Assembly (NCBI GenBank): GCA_018433675.1 | Contig: JAHDQS010000033.1 | Span: 1-64,000, forward strand | Origin: Clostridia bacterium | Lineage (GTDB): Bacteria > Bacillota > Peptococcia > DRI-13 > SM3-B62 | DNA length: 64,000 nucleotides | Direction: 5' to 3' | Shown: one piece after another, positions 8,203 to 16,147 of the stretch | Layout of the letters: every line of letters starts with the position of its first letter | Numbering within the stretch: position 1 is the stretch's first letter | Translations under genes and position numbers: made by a program | The notes under the pieces: generated by a model | What the model was told of the DNA's origin: nothing | Databases searched by the model: none | Seen by the model: only the letters and a program-made list of their open reading frames with translations

Positions 8203-9201
8203 TCACCCATCTAAATCAGTAAGGGCTCTGATTACCTCCGGTACTATTTGATAGACATCCCCTACAATTCCGTACTGGGCATAATTGAAGACCGGGGCCT
8301 GTTTATCCTTGTTCACCGCCACCACCACTTTACTTCCCCTCATCCCGGCAATATGCTGTGCCGCGCCGGAAATACCCAACGCAAAATACAATTTTGGAGC
8401 AACCGTCTTGCCGGACTGCCCAACCTGCATCTCCGGAGAGGCCAAATCGGCATCAACGACCGCCCGCGATGCACCGACGGCAGCATCGAGTTTTTCTGCC
8501 AGCTCCTCCAGCAACAAGAAATCTGCCTTCTCTTTCAAAGCCCTTCCGCCTGCGACAATGGCTTCGGCTTCCAGCACATCCTGCTTCTCCGTTTCCTTCA
8601 TAATTATCTCGACTAACCTGCCTTTCGGCTCCTCAGCCGCAATATATTCTATTTCTCTCTCTTTCGTCCCTTCCGCTACTGCTGCCTCTTGCCCTTCTAT
8701 TTCAACCTCCGCTGAATTAGGAACCAGGGTAACGATATATGGGGGGTTGCCCGTAAAGCTCAATTCCGCCTGCTTTTTCCCATAAAAGCAGGCCTTAACG
8801 ACCTTTAACCCAGGCCCTTCGAAGGTAATTTTCTGACAATCGGAAATCATCGGAACACTAAACATAGCCGCTATTCTTGGAAACAAATCTTTCCCCAACA
8901 AAGTAGAACCTCCCATAATCACCCAGGGGGTTAAATCCTTCACCACCGAATAGAAAGCAGGTGCATACCGGTGGACATCATAGTCTTTAAGCTCTGCTGA
9001 CTTAATATAATGAATGCAATTAAGCCCTTTCCTTAATACTTCCTCGCCATACTGTTTGGGGTCTTCTCCCATTAAAACAGCCTCAACCGGCTTTCCCGTC
9101 TGCCGTGAAAGAAGACAAGCGGCTTTAAGAAGCGCCCCTGTGCTCTTTTTAAGGCCCTCTTTCTTTTTCCCCTCCAAAAAAACAATGATCCTTCCGTTCA
9201 T
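8203..9201 (-). CDS. etfA: Electron transfer flavoprotein, alpha subunit
   Basis: A 332-residue ETF alpha subunit. The C-terminal FAD-binding half is well preserved: GGRALK near residue 218, VGQSGKTVAPKLYFALGISGAAQH near 261-284, and NKDKQAPVF. It accepts electrons from acyl-CoA dehydrogenases together with EtfB, encoded 30 bp upstream. Placement between EtfB and an acyl-CoA dehydrogenase inside the operon suggests a dedicated redox module serving the three acyl-CoA dehydrogenase-like proteins of the cluster. Confidence 0.93.
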   Translation of the reverse strand: MNGRIIVFLEGKKKEGLKKSTGALLKAACLLSRQTGKPVEAVLMGEDPKQYGEEVLRKGLNCIHYIKSAELKDYDVHRYAPAFYSVVKDLTPWVIMGGSTLLGKDLFPRIAAMFSVPMISDCQKITFEGPGLKVVKACFYGKKQAELSFTGNPPYIVTLVPNSAEVEIEGQEAAVAEGTKEREIEYIAAEEPKGRLVEIIMKETEKQDVLEAEAIVAGGRALKEKADFLLLEELAEKLDAAVGASRAVVDADLASPEMQVGQSGKTVAPKLYFALGISGAAQHIAGMRGSKVVVAVNKDKQAPVFNYAQYGIVGDVYQIVPEVIRALTDLDG

Positions 9202-9231
9202 AACAATCCCCTTACCGTTTTGCTGTTAATG

Positions 9232-9969
9232 TTAAATAACCTTTGCTTCTTCCCTTAACAGTCTGACAAGCTCTGCGGCCGCTTTGCCCGGCTCTCCCTC
9301 AATGAATTTGCAAACCCCTTTTTCCGGTGCTGCGAAAACCCTTTCCACCTTTATCCCGTATAAGTCTTCCCTAGCCAGACCAAGTTCCTCCAAAGTTATC
9401 TCCTTGATTTCCTTCTTCTTGGCGGCAATAATCCCCCGCAGCGAAGGATAACGCGGCTCATTGAGCCCCTTGGACGCACCGATTACGGCGGGCAGCCTTG
9501 CCCTTATCACCTCTATCTTGCCACCTTCCGCCAATCTATGCGCGGTCGCTTCATCACCCTCTATAGCCAACTCTATAACATCTATCGCCTGCGGCCAGTC
9601 CAGCAACCCTGCCAGCAGGCCTCCTATCTGATGGCTGGCGTTATCAACCGCTTGCTTTCCCAGCAAAACTAGGTCTATTTCCTCCTGCCAAACAACACTT
9701 TTCAAGATGGCAGCGATACCAAAGCCACTCATACCTTCTTCTGTGGCAACTACATGCACGACCCTATCCGCTTTGGTCGCCAGGGCGGCATACAGCATTT
9801 CCCTTAGATCTTTAGGGCCTACGGTAATCACCACAACCTCCGTCTTCTCATCCCTTTCCTTAAGCCTCACTGCCTCCTCCAAGGCATACTCATCAAAGGT
9901 GTTTATCACCCACTTGCTTCCCTCATTGTCTTCAACTACTCCCTTAATACAAACTCCAATCCTCATCAC
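9232..9969 (-). CDS. etfB: Electron transfer flavoprotein, beta subunit
   Basis: A 245-residue ETF beta subunit, with the INTFDEYALEEAVRLKE segment near 23-39, VLLGKQAVDNAS near 102 and the cofactor-site segment QIGGLLAGLLDWPQA. It lacks obvious extra cofactor domains, so it is either a plain or a bifurcating-type ETF; sequence alone does not settle this. The gene follows the methylaspartate ammonia-lyase gene by 33 bp in the same operon. Confidence 0.92.
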   Translation of the reverse strand: MMRIGVCIKGVVEDNEGSKWVINTFDEYALEEAVRLKERDEKTEVVVITVGPKDLREMLYAALATKADRVVHVVATEEGMSGFGIAAILKSVVWQEEIDLVLLGKQAVDNASHQIGGLLAGLLDWPQAIDVIELAIEGDEATAHRLAEGGKIEVIRARLPAVIGASKGLNEPRYPSLRGIIAAKKKEIKEITLEELGLAREDLYGIKVERVFAAPEKGVCKFIEGEPGKAAAELVRLLREEAKVI

Positions 9970-10002
9970 AGCCTACCTAAATCCTTTCTTTATGCAAACT
10001 CA

Positions 10003-11277
10003 CTACAAGAAGCTAACTGCCAGAAGAGAGTTGATTCTTTCCCTCGCCTTATTCAAGGCTAAAACACGATTCATTTCGTTATAGACAATCATATAGCCTT
10101 CGTCGACACCCATGCCCGGTTTCGCCATGCACAAATCAGCTCCGCAAGCCATCGCGATATTCGTCGATACCCTGGCTGACTTGTCAGTTCCGTTGCAGGT
10201 CCCCCCGCAGTATGCAGCCACACCTTTCCTCTTGCAGTAAAGAATAGCTTCAACGACATTATTGACCCCGCCCAAATCAGGGGTCTTGATATGAATCATA
10301 TCGACTGCCCTTTCATCGGCAAACAGCTTAATATCCTCCAGGCTGTTGCACCATTCGTCAGCCACTATTCCCACAGCTATTCTTTTTTTCTTCAGGGTTT
10401 CGCGTAAGTCTTTAAGTGCCCGAATCTGTTCGGCTTTGTTTTCCATTTCCACAGGTCCTTCGATAAGCAGCTTAAAGGGAGAAGCCAACTTCCTCAACTC
10501 TCCTATATAGGCGGCTATTTCTTCCGTCTCATTATTAAAGGCCTGCCCGATCGTTCCATAAACATCTAAGTGTATCACGGGCTTATACGATTTCTGTGTC
10601 CTCAAGCGCAAAATTCTTTCCCGCAGCCAAGCTACATATTCCTTGAGTATCTCTCCCTCGTGCCCCAGTTTTTTCTCCACATTGTTGAACAATCCGTGGG
10701 GCAGCACATCCGCACCCTTGATAATCATTTTATCGGCATTGATGTAACGGTCATCACCCGATTGGGCCAAAATCGGTACACGCTTTAACCCTGAGGTTAT
10801 TCTATATTCGTCTTGGATCACTTCGGCCATCGTAAGCTTCCGCGTCTTAGCGACGGCATCAAGAATGGCTTGTGTTACTCCGTAGCGGATGGCGGTATGC
10901 AGCCTTTTCCCGTTGATGGTGATTTTATCCATCTCCTCCGCTAAACCTCGAAAATCACTGATCTCTCTCCCCCTCAAGCGCGGTGCTATTTCCTTTTCTA
11001 TAAGGGGTAAAGACTTTTCCGCCAGAAAGAGCGGATCCCTCCCCGCACTCCCTGAATACTGAACTGCAACACAATCCCCTGAGGCCAATTGCCCATCCTC
11101 CAGAATGAGCATAAAAGAGACCGCTTCCCCGGCATGCCTTATTCTACTGAAACCCGGCGTTACCGGCTGTCCAACATAACAAAATCCGTCCTGTACAGCC
11201 TTGATTTTAATAGCTCGCTGGTCGTCAAAAAAGAAACCGGTTTTGCTGGCAGAACACACAACATCTAACACCTTCAT
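10003..11277 (-). CDS. mal: Methylaspartate ammonia-lyase
   Basis: A 424-residue enolase-superfamily enzyme that interconverts L-threo-3-methylaspartate with mesaconate and ammonia. With the start at ATG 11277 (GAGGTGG ribosome site) the residue numbers coincide with the characterised clostridial enzyme. The catalytic His is at 194 (DVLPHGL), the catalytic Lys at 331 (IKTPDLGG), and the metal ligands are Asp238, Glu273 and Asp307. A longer reading frame to 11364 is possible but has no ribosome site and no family similarity. No glutamate mutase genes are in the window, so this is not the usual glutamate fermentation operon. It may make 3-methylaspartate as a building block, or release ammonia or mesaconate, for the cluster product. 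Confidence 0.9.
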   Translation of the reverse strand: MKVLDVVCSASKTGFFFDDQRAIKIKAVQDGFCYVGQPVTPGFSRIRHAGEAVSFMLILEDGQLASGDCVAVQYSGSAGRDPLFLAEKSLPLIEKEIAPRLRGREISDFRGLAEEMDKITINGKRLHTAIRYGVTQAILDAVAKTRKLTMAEVIQDEYRITSGLKRVPILAQSGDDRYINADKMIIKGADVLPHGLFNNVEKKLGHEGEILKEYVAWLRERILRLRTQKSYKPVIHLDVYGTIGQAFNNETEEIAAYIGELRKLASPFKLLIEGPVEMENKAEQIRALKDLRETLKKKRIAVGIVADEWCNSLEDIKLFADERAVDMIHIKTPDLGGVNNVVEAILYCKRKGVAAYCGGTCNGTDKSARVSTNIAMACGADLCMAKPGMGVDEGYMIVYNEMNRVLALNKARERINSLLAVSFL

Positions 11278-11392
11278 GCTTTCCACCTCACAATCCATCC
11301 GAAGTTTAGTTGAACTTGTCCCAGAGCTTACCGCCACTTCATCCCTGCTTTCTAACTCAATCACTCAATAGCGGTTTGCTCCAGGACAAAAC

Positions 11393-12367
11393 TTACATCA
11401 TTTTCAGCAATGCAGCATTCCAACTGGTACCCCATCCTAACCCGTAGGATATCATCTGCTCATTTCTTTTCAGCAGCCTCTCTTTATAGATATCCGTCAA
11501 GTTCCTTATTATATCAACATCCCCGGCATGAGCACCCCTCGGTATGTTATCCAGGAAAATCTTATCCATGCCGATATCCAGTAGGTTGGCATAAATCTCC
11601 CAACCCCCGTAAGTGGTGTTCTGGGGTGAAATCAATTTTATGTCATCAAAGCTTAAGTTGTTTCTTGACAAAAGCTCCTTCATCGTATCGGCACCGTTTT
11701 GCAGGTATTTTACCAGTTCCCTGTAATTCTCCCTTTTTGTGAAACTATCCATAGTAAAGCTGCGACTTCCGGTGGTCTTGGCCAAGAAATCCTGTATCAA
11801 AAATCTGCGGGGGTCTGAATCTATGTACATTAACCCCACACCGTCACTAAGCAAGGTCAGCTGGACATTGCGCTTTTCCATGTCCTGTACAATACTGGAA
11901 GACAGAACCAGCCCTGATCTATACCTTCCGGTTTGGATCATGCTCTCGATGATATGCAGAGACATCAAGGAAGCACCGCAGGTCTGATCAACATTAAAAG
12001 TGATCACGTTGTCCAACCCGAACTCTTTTTGGATATAAAAGGGCACATTGACATCGGTAGAATGCATAGGAACACCCTTGGTGTAAATGAGAATATCGAT
12101 ATCCTCCGGCTTGACATCTGTTTCTAAGAAAAACCGGTTCATCAAGCCTACAAATACTTCAATCTCCTTCTTTTCCTCTTCAATGTAAATACCCTTGATT
12201 TTCCTCTGTTTATAATAGTTATCACAATAAGAGGCCAGATCCTCATGTCCTGCGGGGAGTGTGAAGTTTTTAATACTGCCGAAATACTCCTCAATACCCA
12301 TAAACCTTGCCGGCAAATAGTAATCGCTGTAAGTTATCCCTATCCTTTTTATCCCGGAGAGTCTCAT
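11393..12367 (-). CDS. Beta-ketoacyl-ACP synthase III-like thiolase-fold enzyme
   Basis: A 324-residue thiolase-fold protein of the FabH/KAS-III group. The nucleophilic Cys130 is in the context DQTCGASL. The usual His and Asn partners are not in place: the HQAN position reads SPQN (247-250), and the later Asn region reads RGAHAGD (278-283), which offers a displaced His280. The enzyme may therefore be an acyltransferase or use altered chemistry rather than decarboxylating condensation. The start is at ATG 12367 with AAAGGGG upstream, 2 bp after the U32 gene's stop; an extended frame to 12442 overlaps that gene and is less likely. An ACP gene lies three genes upstream as a possible partner. Confidence 0.75.
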   Translation of the reverse strand: MRLSGIKRIGITYSDYYLPARFMGIEEYFGSIKNFTLPAGHEDLASYCDNYYKQRKIKGIYIEEEKKEIEVFVGLMNRFFLETDVKPEDIDILIYTKGVPMHSTDVNVPFYIQKEFGLDNVITFNVDQTCGASLMSLHIIESMIQTGRYRSGLVLSSSIVQDMEKRNVQLTLLSDGVGLMYIDSDPRRFLIQDFLAKTTGSRSFTMDSFTKRENYRELVKYLQNGADTMKELLSRNNLSFDDIKLISPQNTTYGGWEIYANLLDIGMDKIFLDNIPRGAHAGDVDIIRNLTDIYKERLLKRNEQMISYGLGWGTSWNAALLKMM

Positions 12368-12371
12368 CCTT

Positions 12372-13682
12372 TTAGCCCCTTTCTTCCCGGTAAAATATTC
12401 TGCTGGAATTAATATTGTCCAGCGTTTCCTGGGCCTTAGCAATAATACGTTCTCTCTCCTGTGGATCGATTGTTATGGCCCTCTTAGCCCAGTTTCTGCA
12501 ATACGAACAAACTTCTCCTTTAACGTCATCTTTCGTTGCTGTTTCCACGTCATAATCACTGTCGTCACAGATTTTATGGTCACACTGATAATTATTGATA
12601 AAGAACTTCAAGAACCCATCCAGCTTGGTATTATCCACATAAGGCAGCTTATAGAAAACCGACTCCCGGTAATTCTTGACCATCTCCTTGTTGTAACCTT
12701 CCTGCTCTACCTTGTCCCAGTACTTCTCATCATGCAGCTTGCCGTAAAAGTCTCCCTTGCCGACATAATTGATAATATCGAGCAGATTACCTTGATATGA
12801 TCTGTTATGATAAGCCTTGGCGGTTCTCAACAACCATTCGCTTGTCCTGCCACGTTCCGTCAGCTTGATTGTCAAATCCTCATACCCGATTTCCTCGCAT
12901 AATTCTTCGTAATAATGAATGTCTTCAGGCCTGATCCATTCGGAAGCCATAATACGATAAGGGTTCTTAATCTTAAAAAGATTACAGTTTAAAACCTGGT
13001 AGTCGATATGAAACACCCTTGTCTGCTCATCGTCTTTGGATCCATGAGCGTGAGTAACCGCATGATTGGCATGAAAAGGACATTCGTGAAGACAACTGTT
13101 ATTGGCGATCAACCGTATCACCAAGCCGATCTCCTTGGCATAACTTAGCATCCTTCTCAACGAATTAAAGTCCCGGTTGGCTGTATGAAACAGCGTAATC
13201 TCATCCGCCCCGATATCACGCCAATATTTTAGCGGTGGTATGCTCTGCACCTTATTGTAAACGGACACCGAGACATAAAAATGCGGAAACTGTTCCTTAA
13301 TAATTTCACACAAGTACGGAGAAGCCACGGTAACGCCATCAACCTTTATCTCAGTCAGCTTCTTTAAAAGCTCGATAACATCTTCATGAAAGGATTTCTG
13401 AAGTTCCATTCCCCCCAGACACAAGGCATTGAGAAGATAATTGAACTTAATGCCCCGCTCATGGCAATATGCCACATAATCCTCCAACTCTTCCCAGGAG
13501 ATAATCGGCAGCCTGATTGAAGGCCTGCCGCCTCCGACGATATCATGGTTCAGCTTCCCATAAACCCACTTAAAATCACCATACCCAGCAATCTCATCTG
13601 TAAAGTCCTTATCAAAGTTGGTCGCAATATCAAAATCCACCTTGTATTTACTTTGTATATCCTTCACTCTAATCACCTTCAT
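12372..13682 (-). CDS. Divergent U32-family (UbiU/TrhP-like) Fe-S protein
   Basis: A 436-residue protein that resembles the TIM-barrel-like core of peptidase U32 proteins (beta-alpha repeats; the NALCLGG, VSVSVYNK and IRLIANNSC segments). Cysteines are arranged as CxxxC at 197-201, C233, then C367, C372, C392 and C395, enough for one or two Fe-S clusters. The canonical U32 signature is not intact, so the assignment is to the wider superfamily. Characterised relatives (UbiU/UbiV, TrhP, RlhA) hydroxylate substrates without oxygen and depend on prephenate. A gene for prephenate supply and one for its decarboxylation are in this same operon. A hydroxylase role here is inference. Confidence 0.6.
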   Translation of the reverse strand: MKVIRVKDIQSKYKVDFDIATNFDKDFTDEIAGYGDFKWVYGKLNHDIVGGGRPSIRLPIISWEELEDYVAYCHERGIKFNYLLNALCLGGMELQKSFHEDVIELLKKLTEIKVDGVTVASPYLCEIIKEQFPHFYVSVSVYNKVQSIPPLKYWRDIGADEITLFHTANRDFNSLRRMLSYAKEIGLVIRLIANNSCLHECPFHANHAVTHAHGSKDDEQTRVFHIDYQVLNCNLFKIKNPYRIMASEWIRPEDIHYYEELCEEIGYEDLTIKLTERGRTSEWLLRTAKAYHNRSYQGNLLDIINYVGKGDFYGKLHDEKYWDKVEQEGYNKEMVKNYRESVFYKLPYVDNTKLDGFLKFFINNYQCDHKICDDSDYDVETATKDDVKGEVCSYCRNWAKRAITIDPQERERIIAKAQETLDNINSSRIFYREERG

Positions 13683-13701
13683 ATCTCTTAAGATACTTGC
13701 T

Positions 13702-14832
13702 TTACTTTCTGTTGATCATACTCCTCGCCAATCCAAACAAAGCGTTACGCAGCGCATCATTCGCCCCGCCTCCGACAGTCAACGGCGCAATATCGTTAAA
13801 CATCGTAATCATACCGCTTTCCTTCGTAAAACCGTAGGCCCCCGTCAGTTGCATCGATTGTAAAAGTATGTCCCGGGCCGCTTCGGTAGCCAATATCTTA
13901 CAAAGGATAACCTCTCTTGAGCACTCCTCGTTTGCCAACAGCTTCTCCGCCGTGCTTAAGATATACGTCCTGACCAATTCCAACCTGGCAGACATATCGA
14001 CTATCTTATGTCTGATAACTTGATAATCAAGGAGCTTTTCCTCTTGGTTCTTCCTCTTGCTCAAAAAGGCTAGAGCACGCTGCAGCCCTTCTTTAGCAAT
14101 GTATAACGAGCACAGGGAAATATCCATTCTTTCAAAACCCAAACACTTCGGCAAAAGGAAAAACCCTGTACCTTGCTTGCCGAGTAGGTGCTTTTCATCA
14201 AGCCCCTGACAAGAAATCTTAATCTTCGAAATCCCTGAATTAACATTCCCCATAAACCCTATTCTTTCCTCAATACTGATATCCGCCGTTTCCTTATCCA
14301 GCAAAAACAAGGATATCTTCTGCTTGCCTTCATCCGAGGTATTAGCCACCACAATGAAGTAATCAGCCAAGGCAGAATTGGTTATATAGACCTTCTCTCC
14401 TTCTATCCTCCACTTCCCATCTTCTTCAACCGCATAGGTCGACAGATTACTGTAGCTCGACCCGTAATCAGCCTCAGTCAGGCAAAAGGCCCCTATCTTC
14501 TTGCCCTCCTTGCATTCCCGCAAAGCTCTTTCATGGTATTCATTAGTAGCCAACCTCTCAATGCATTCGATGATCCAACCCTGACTAAGGAAACTAATCA
14601 ACAACCCACTGATCGACACCTTGGATAATTCCTCAATTAAAACCAAATGTTCCTCAAACAGAGCCGGTTCTTGATTTCTGCAGGCCCTTGACAAAAGTCC
14701 GAATAGATTTTCATCACCGAACAAGGGCCAGCTTTCGGCAAAATTGTGCGGTTTTTTTTCAAAGGGTTTAATCTTTTCCTCAATAAAAGCCTTGATTTTC
14801 TCCCTCTTTGTACAGCTTTCATTCTGAGACAT
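13702..14832 (-). CDS. Acyl-CoA dehydrogenase-like flavoprotein, second copy
   Basis: A 376-residue acyl-CoA dehydrogenase fold protein, with FCLTEADYGSS near 135 and the GAYGFTKES segment near 330. At the C-terminal catalytic position the usual Tyr-Glu-Gly-Thr is replaced by LTVGGGAND. A Glu is present in LGFERMD near residue 236, the alternative catalytic-base position used by isovaleryl-CoA dehydrogenase. It is therefore probably active, with a branched or bulky acyl thioester. It lies next to the ACP gene, so an ACP-bound substrate is plausible. The start is ATG 14832; an overlapping alternative frame at 14840 is ignored. Confidence 0.82.
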   Translation of the reverse strand: MSQNESCTKREKIKAFIEEKIKPFEKKPHNFAESWPLFGDENLFGLLSRACRNQEPALFEEHLVLIEELSKVSISGLLISFLSQGWIIECIERLATNEYHERALRECKEGKKIGAFCLTEADYGSSYSNLSTYAVEEDGKWRIEGEKVYITNSALADYFIVVANTSDEGKQKISLFLLDKETADISIEERIGFMGNVNSGISKIKISCQGLDEKHLLGKQGTGFFLLPKCLGFERMDISLCSLYIAKEGLQRALAFLSKRKNQEEKLLDYQVIRHKIVDMSARLELVRTYILSTAEKLLANEECSREVILCKILATEAARDILLQSMQLTGAYGFTKESGMITMFNDIAPLTVGGGANDALRNALFGLARSMINRK

Positions 14833-14865
14833 CTTTTCACTCCTTCCTGTGGGACCCTAAGGTAT

Positions 14866-15123
14866 TTAGCTTACCTTCTCTTCAATTAATCCTGCCAGGT
14901 AGGATATTGAGTTGAAATTCTCCGGTATGAGTTCGGCATCATCAATTGTGATGTCATATGCCTTCTCAATGTGCATAATCAAAACCAGCACCCCGGAAGA
15001 GTCAATGATTTGTTCATCCAGCAGCTTAGAATCATAGTCCAGGTTCTCACCTGTGCTCCCCGCCAAAAACCTTTCTTTAATAAAATCCTTTAATTCTTCT
15101 CTGACATTCTTTTGTTTCATCAT
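14866..15123 (-). CDS. Acyl carrier protein
   Basis: An 85-residue four-helix carrier protein. The phosphopantetheine attachment site is Ser42 in IIDSSGVLVLI, followed by an acidic helix (ENFNSISYLAGLIEEKV). The start is ATG 15123 (or the next ATG at 15120) with AAGGA seven bases upstream. The longer frame to 15198 would run into the GNAT gene. As the only carrier in the cluster, it should receive an acyl or aminoacyl group from the AMP ligase encoded two genes upstream and present it to the acyl-CoA dehydrogenase-like and KAS-III-like enzymes. No phosphopantetheinyl transferase is visible here, so a chromosomal one must load it. Confidence 0.85.
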   Translation of the reverse strand: MMKQKNVREELKDFIKERFLAGSTGENLDYDSKLLDEQIIDSSGVLVLIMHIEKAYDITIDDAELIPENFNSISYLAGLIEEKVS

Positions 15124-15145
15124 CAATTTCCTTACCCCTTTGCCA

Positions 15146-16132
15146 TTATAGTATCTTGGTGACAAATGAAACCTCACGCGGTGCATCCAACTCCTCACCT
15201 AAAAGCGCAAAGGCATCAGGTGCCACTTCTTTCGTCGGCTTCAATCCCCGGTTGAAATTCCTCATGTTAAGCAGCAACGCATATTTTTTTTCAAATGTTT
15301 TTTTACTGCGTTCCCAATTAGCCAAATACCGGTCCCAGCCGCAACCTTTTAGTGCCTGTAATATCATAAACTTGTTTCCCCGGCTTTTAATAAACGCCAC
15401 TATACTATCCAGACACATCTCCATCCCTTTATACCCTGCCTTCGCAATGTCCTCATAATATATCCCCCCTATTTCTACCCCGGAAAAACCGTCTATTTCA
15501 ACCTCAAGATAGGTGAAATATCCTACTATCCTACCGTCTCTTTGCAGTCCCACAAGCTTATAGCAAGAAGGATGTTTAAAATACCGCCACTGTAAATAGG
15601 CACTGTTTTTCCTGATACATGGTGCGTTAAGCGACACCTGTTCAACACATTCATACTCAATCCTCCGAATGTCTCTCTCCTCATAATCCAGAAGTAATGC
15701 CCACTTGTTAATCTCATACATCCGGTCGAATTTGAACATAAAGCGCCAGGTAATAAAGGACTCCCGGTTGACGGGGTAAAAAGCACACCAGTCAAACCTT
15801 GACAATGCTTCGCTGAACAAACGCCGCGCAAACTCCTTCACATGCCCCCGCATTCTGTAGTGCGGGTCAAAAATAAAGTCTGTAAATTCGGCTGCCAACG
15901 AACGCCTTCCCTGGCGAATAAGTTCTCTCTTACCGATACCGCAAAAACCGATTGTATTGCCGTTTTCATCGAGACAACAAAAGGCATCGGTGTAGTTATT
16001 ATTAAGGCAGCGATACTCGTAATAGGCGACATCATGACTTCTTATCACATATTTATTGTCTTCCCAGTACCCCTGCCACAATCGGCTCCACTGTACCAAA
16101 TCTTCCGGGCGTACAGTTCTAATCGTAATCAT
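15146..16132 (-). CDS. GNAT-family acyltransferase, probably tandem domain
   Basis: A 328-residue protein. The first half reads as a GNAT N-acyltransferase (IRTVRPEDL start, GFCGIGKREL beta strands, FIFDPHYRMRGHVKEF acetyl-CoA loop region, FYPVNRESF). The second half is a further degenerate GNAT-like fold (VGYFTYLEVEI, MILQALKGCGWDRYLANWERSKK). It could transfer an acyl group from the ACP or CoA onto an amine. The exact substrate is unknown. It follows the AMP-ligase gene by 13 bp in the operon. Confidence 0.7.
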   Translation of the reverse strand: MITIRTVRPEDLVQWSRLWQGYWEDNKYVIRSHDVAYYEYRCLNNNYTDAFCCLDENGNTIGFCGIGKRELIRQGRRSLAAEFTDFIFDPHYRMRGHVKEFARRLFSEALSRFDWCAFYPVNRESFITWRFMFKFDRMYEINKWALLLDYEERDIRRIEYECVEQVSLNAPCIRKNSAYLQWRYFKHPSCYKLVGLQRDGRIVGYFTYLEVEIDGFSGVEIGGIYYEDIAKAGYKGMEMCLDSIVAFIKSRGNKFMILQALKGCGWDRYLANWERSKKTFEKKYALLLNMRNFNRGLKPTKEVAPDAFALLGEELDAPREVSFVTKIL

Positions 16133-16147
16133 CCTCCGGACGCCCCC

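Noticed and set aside
8248-8785. Long open frames antisense to etfA
   Set aside because: They mirror the codon structure of etfA, lack ribosome sites and show no protein family features.
11278-11364. N-terminal extension of methylaspartate ammonia-lyase
   Set aside because: The extra 29 residues have no ribosome site and no similarity to the family. The start at 11277 gives exact family residue numbering.
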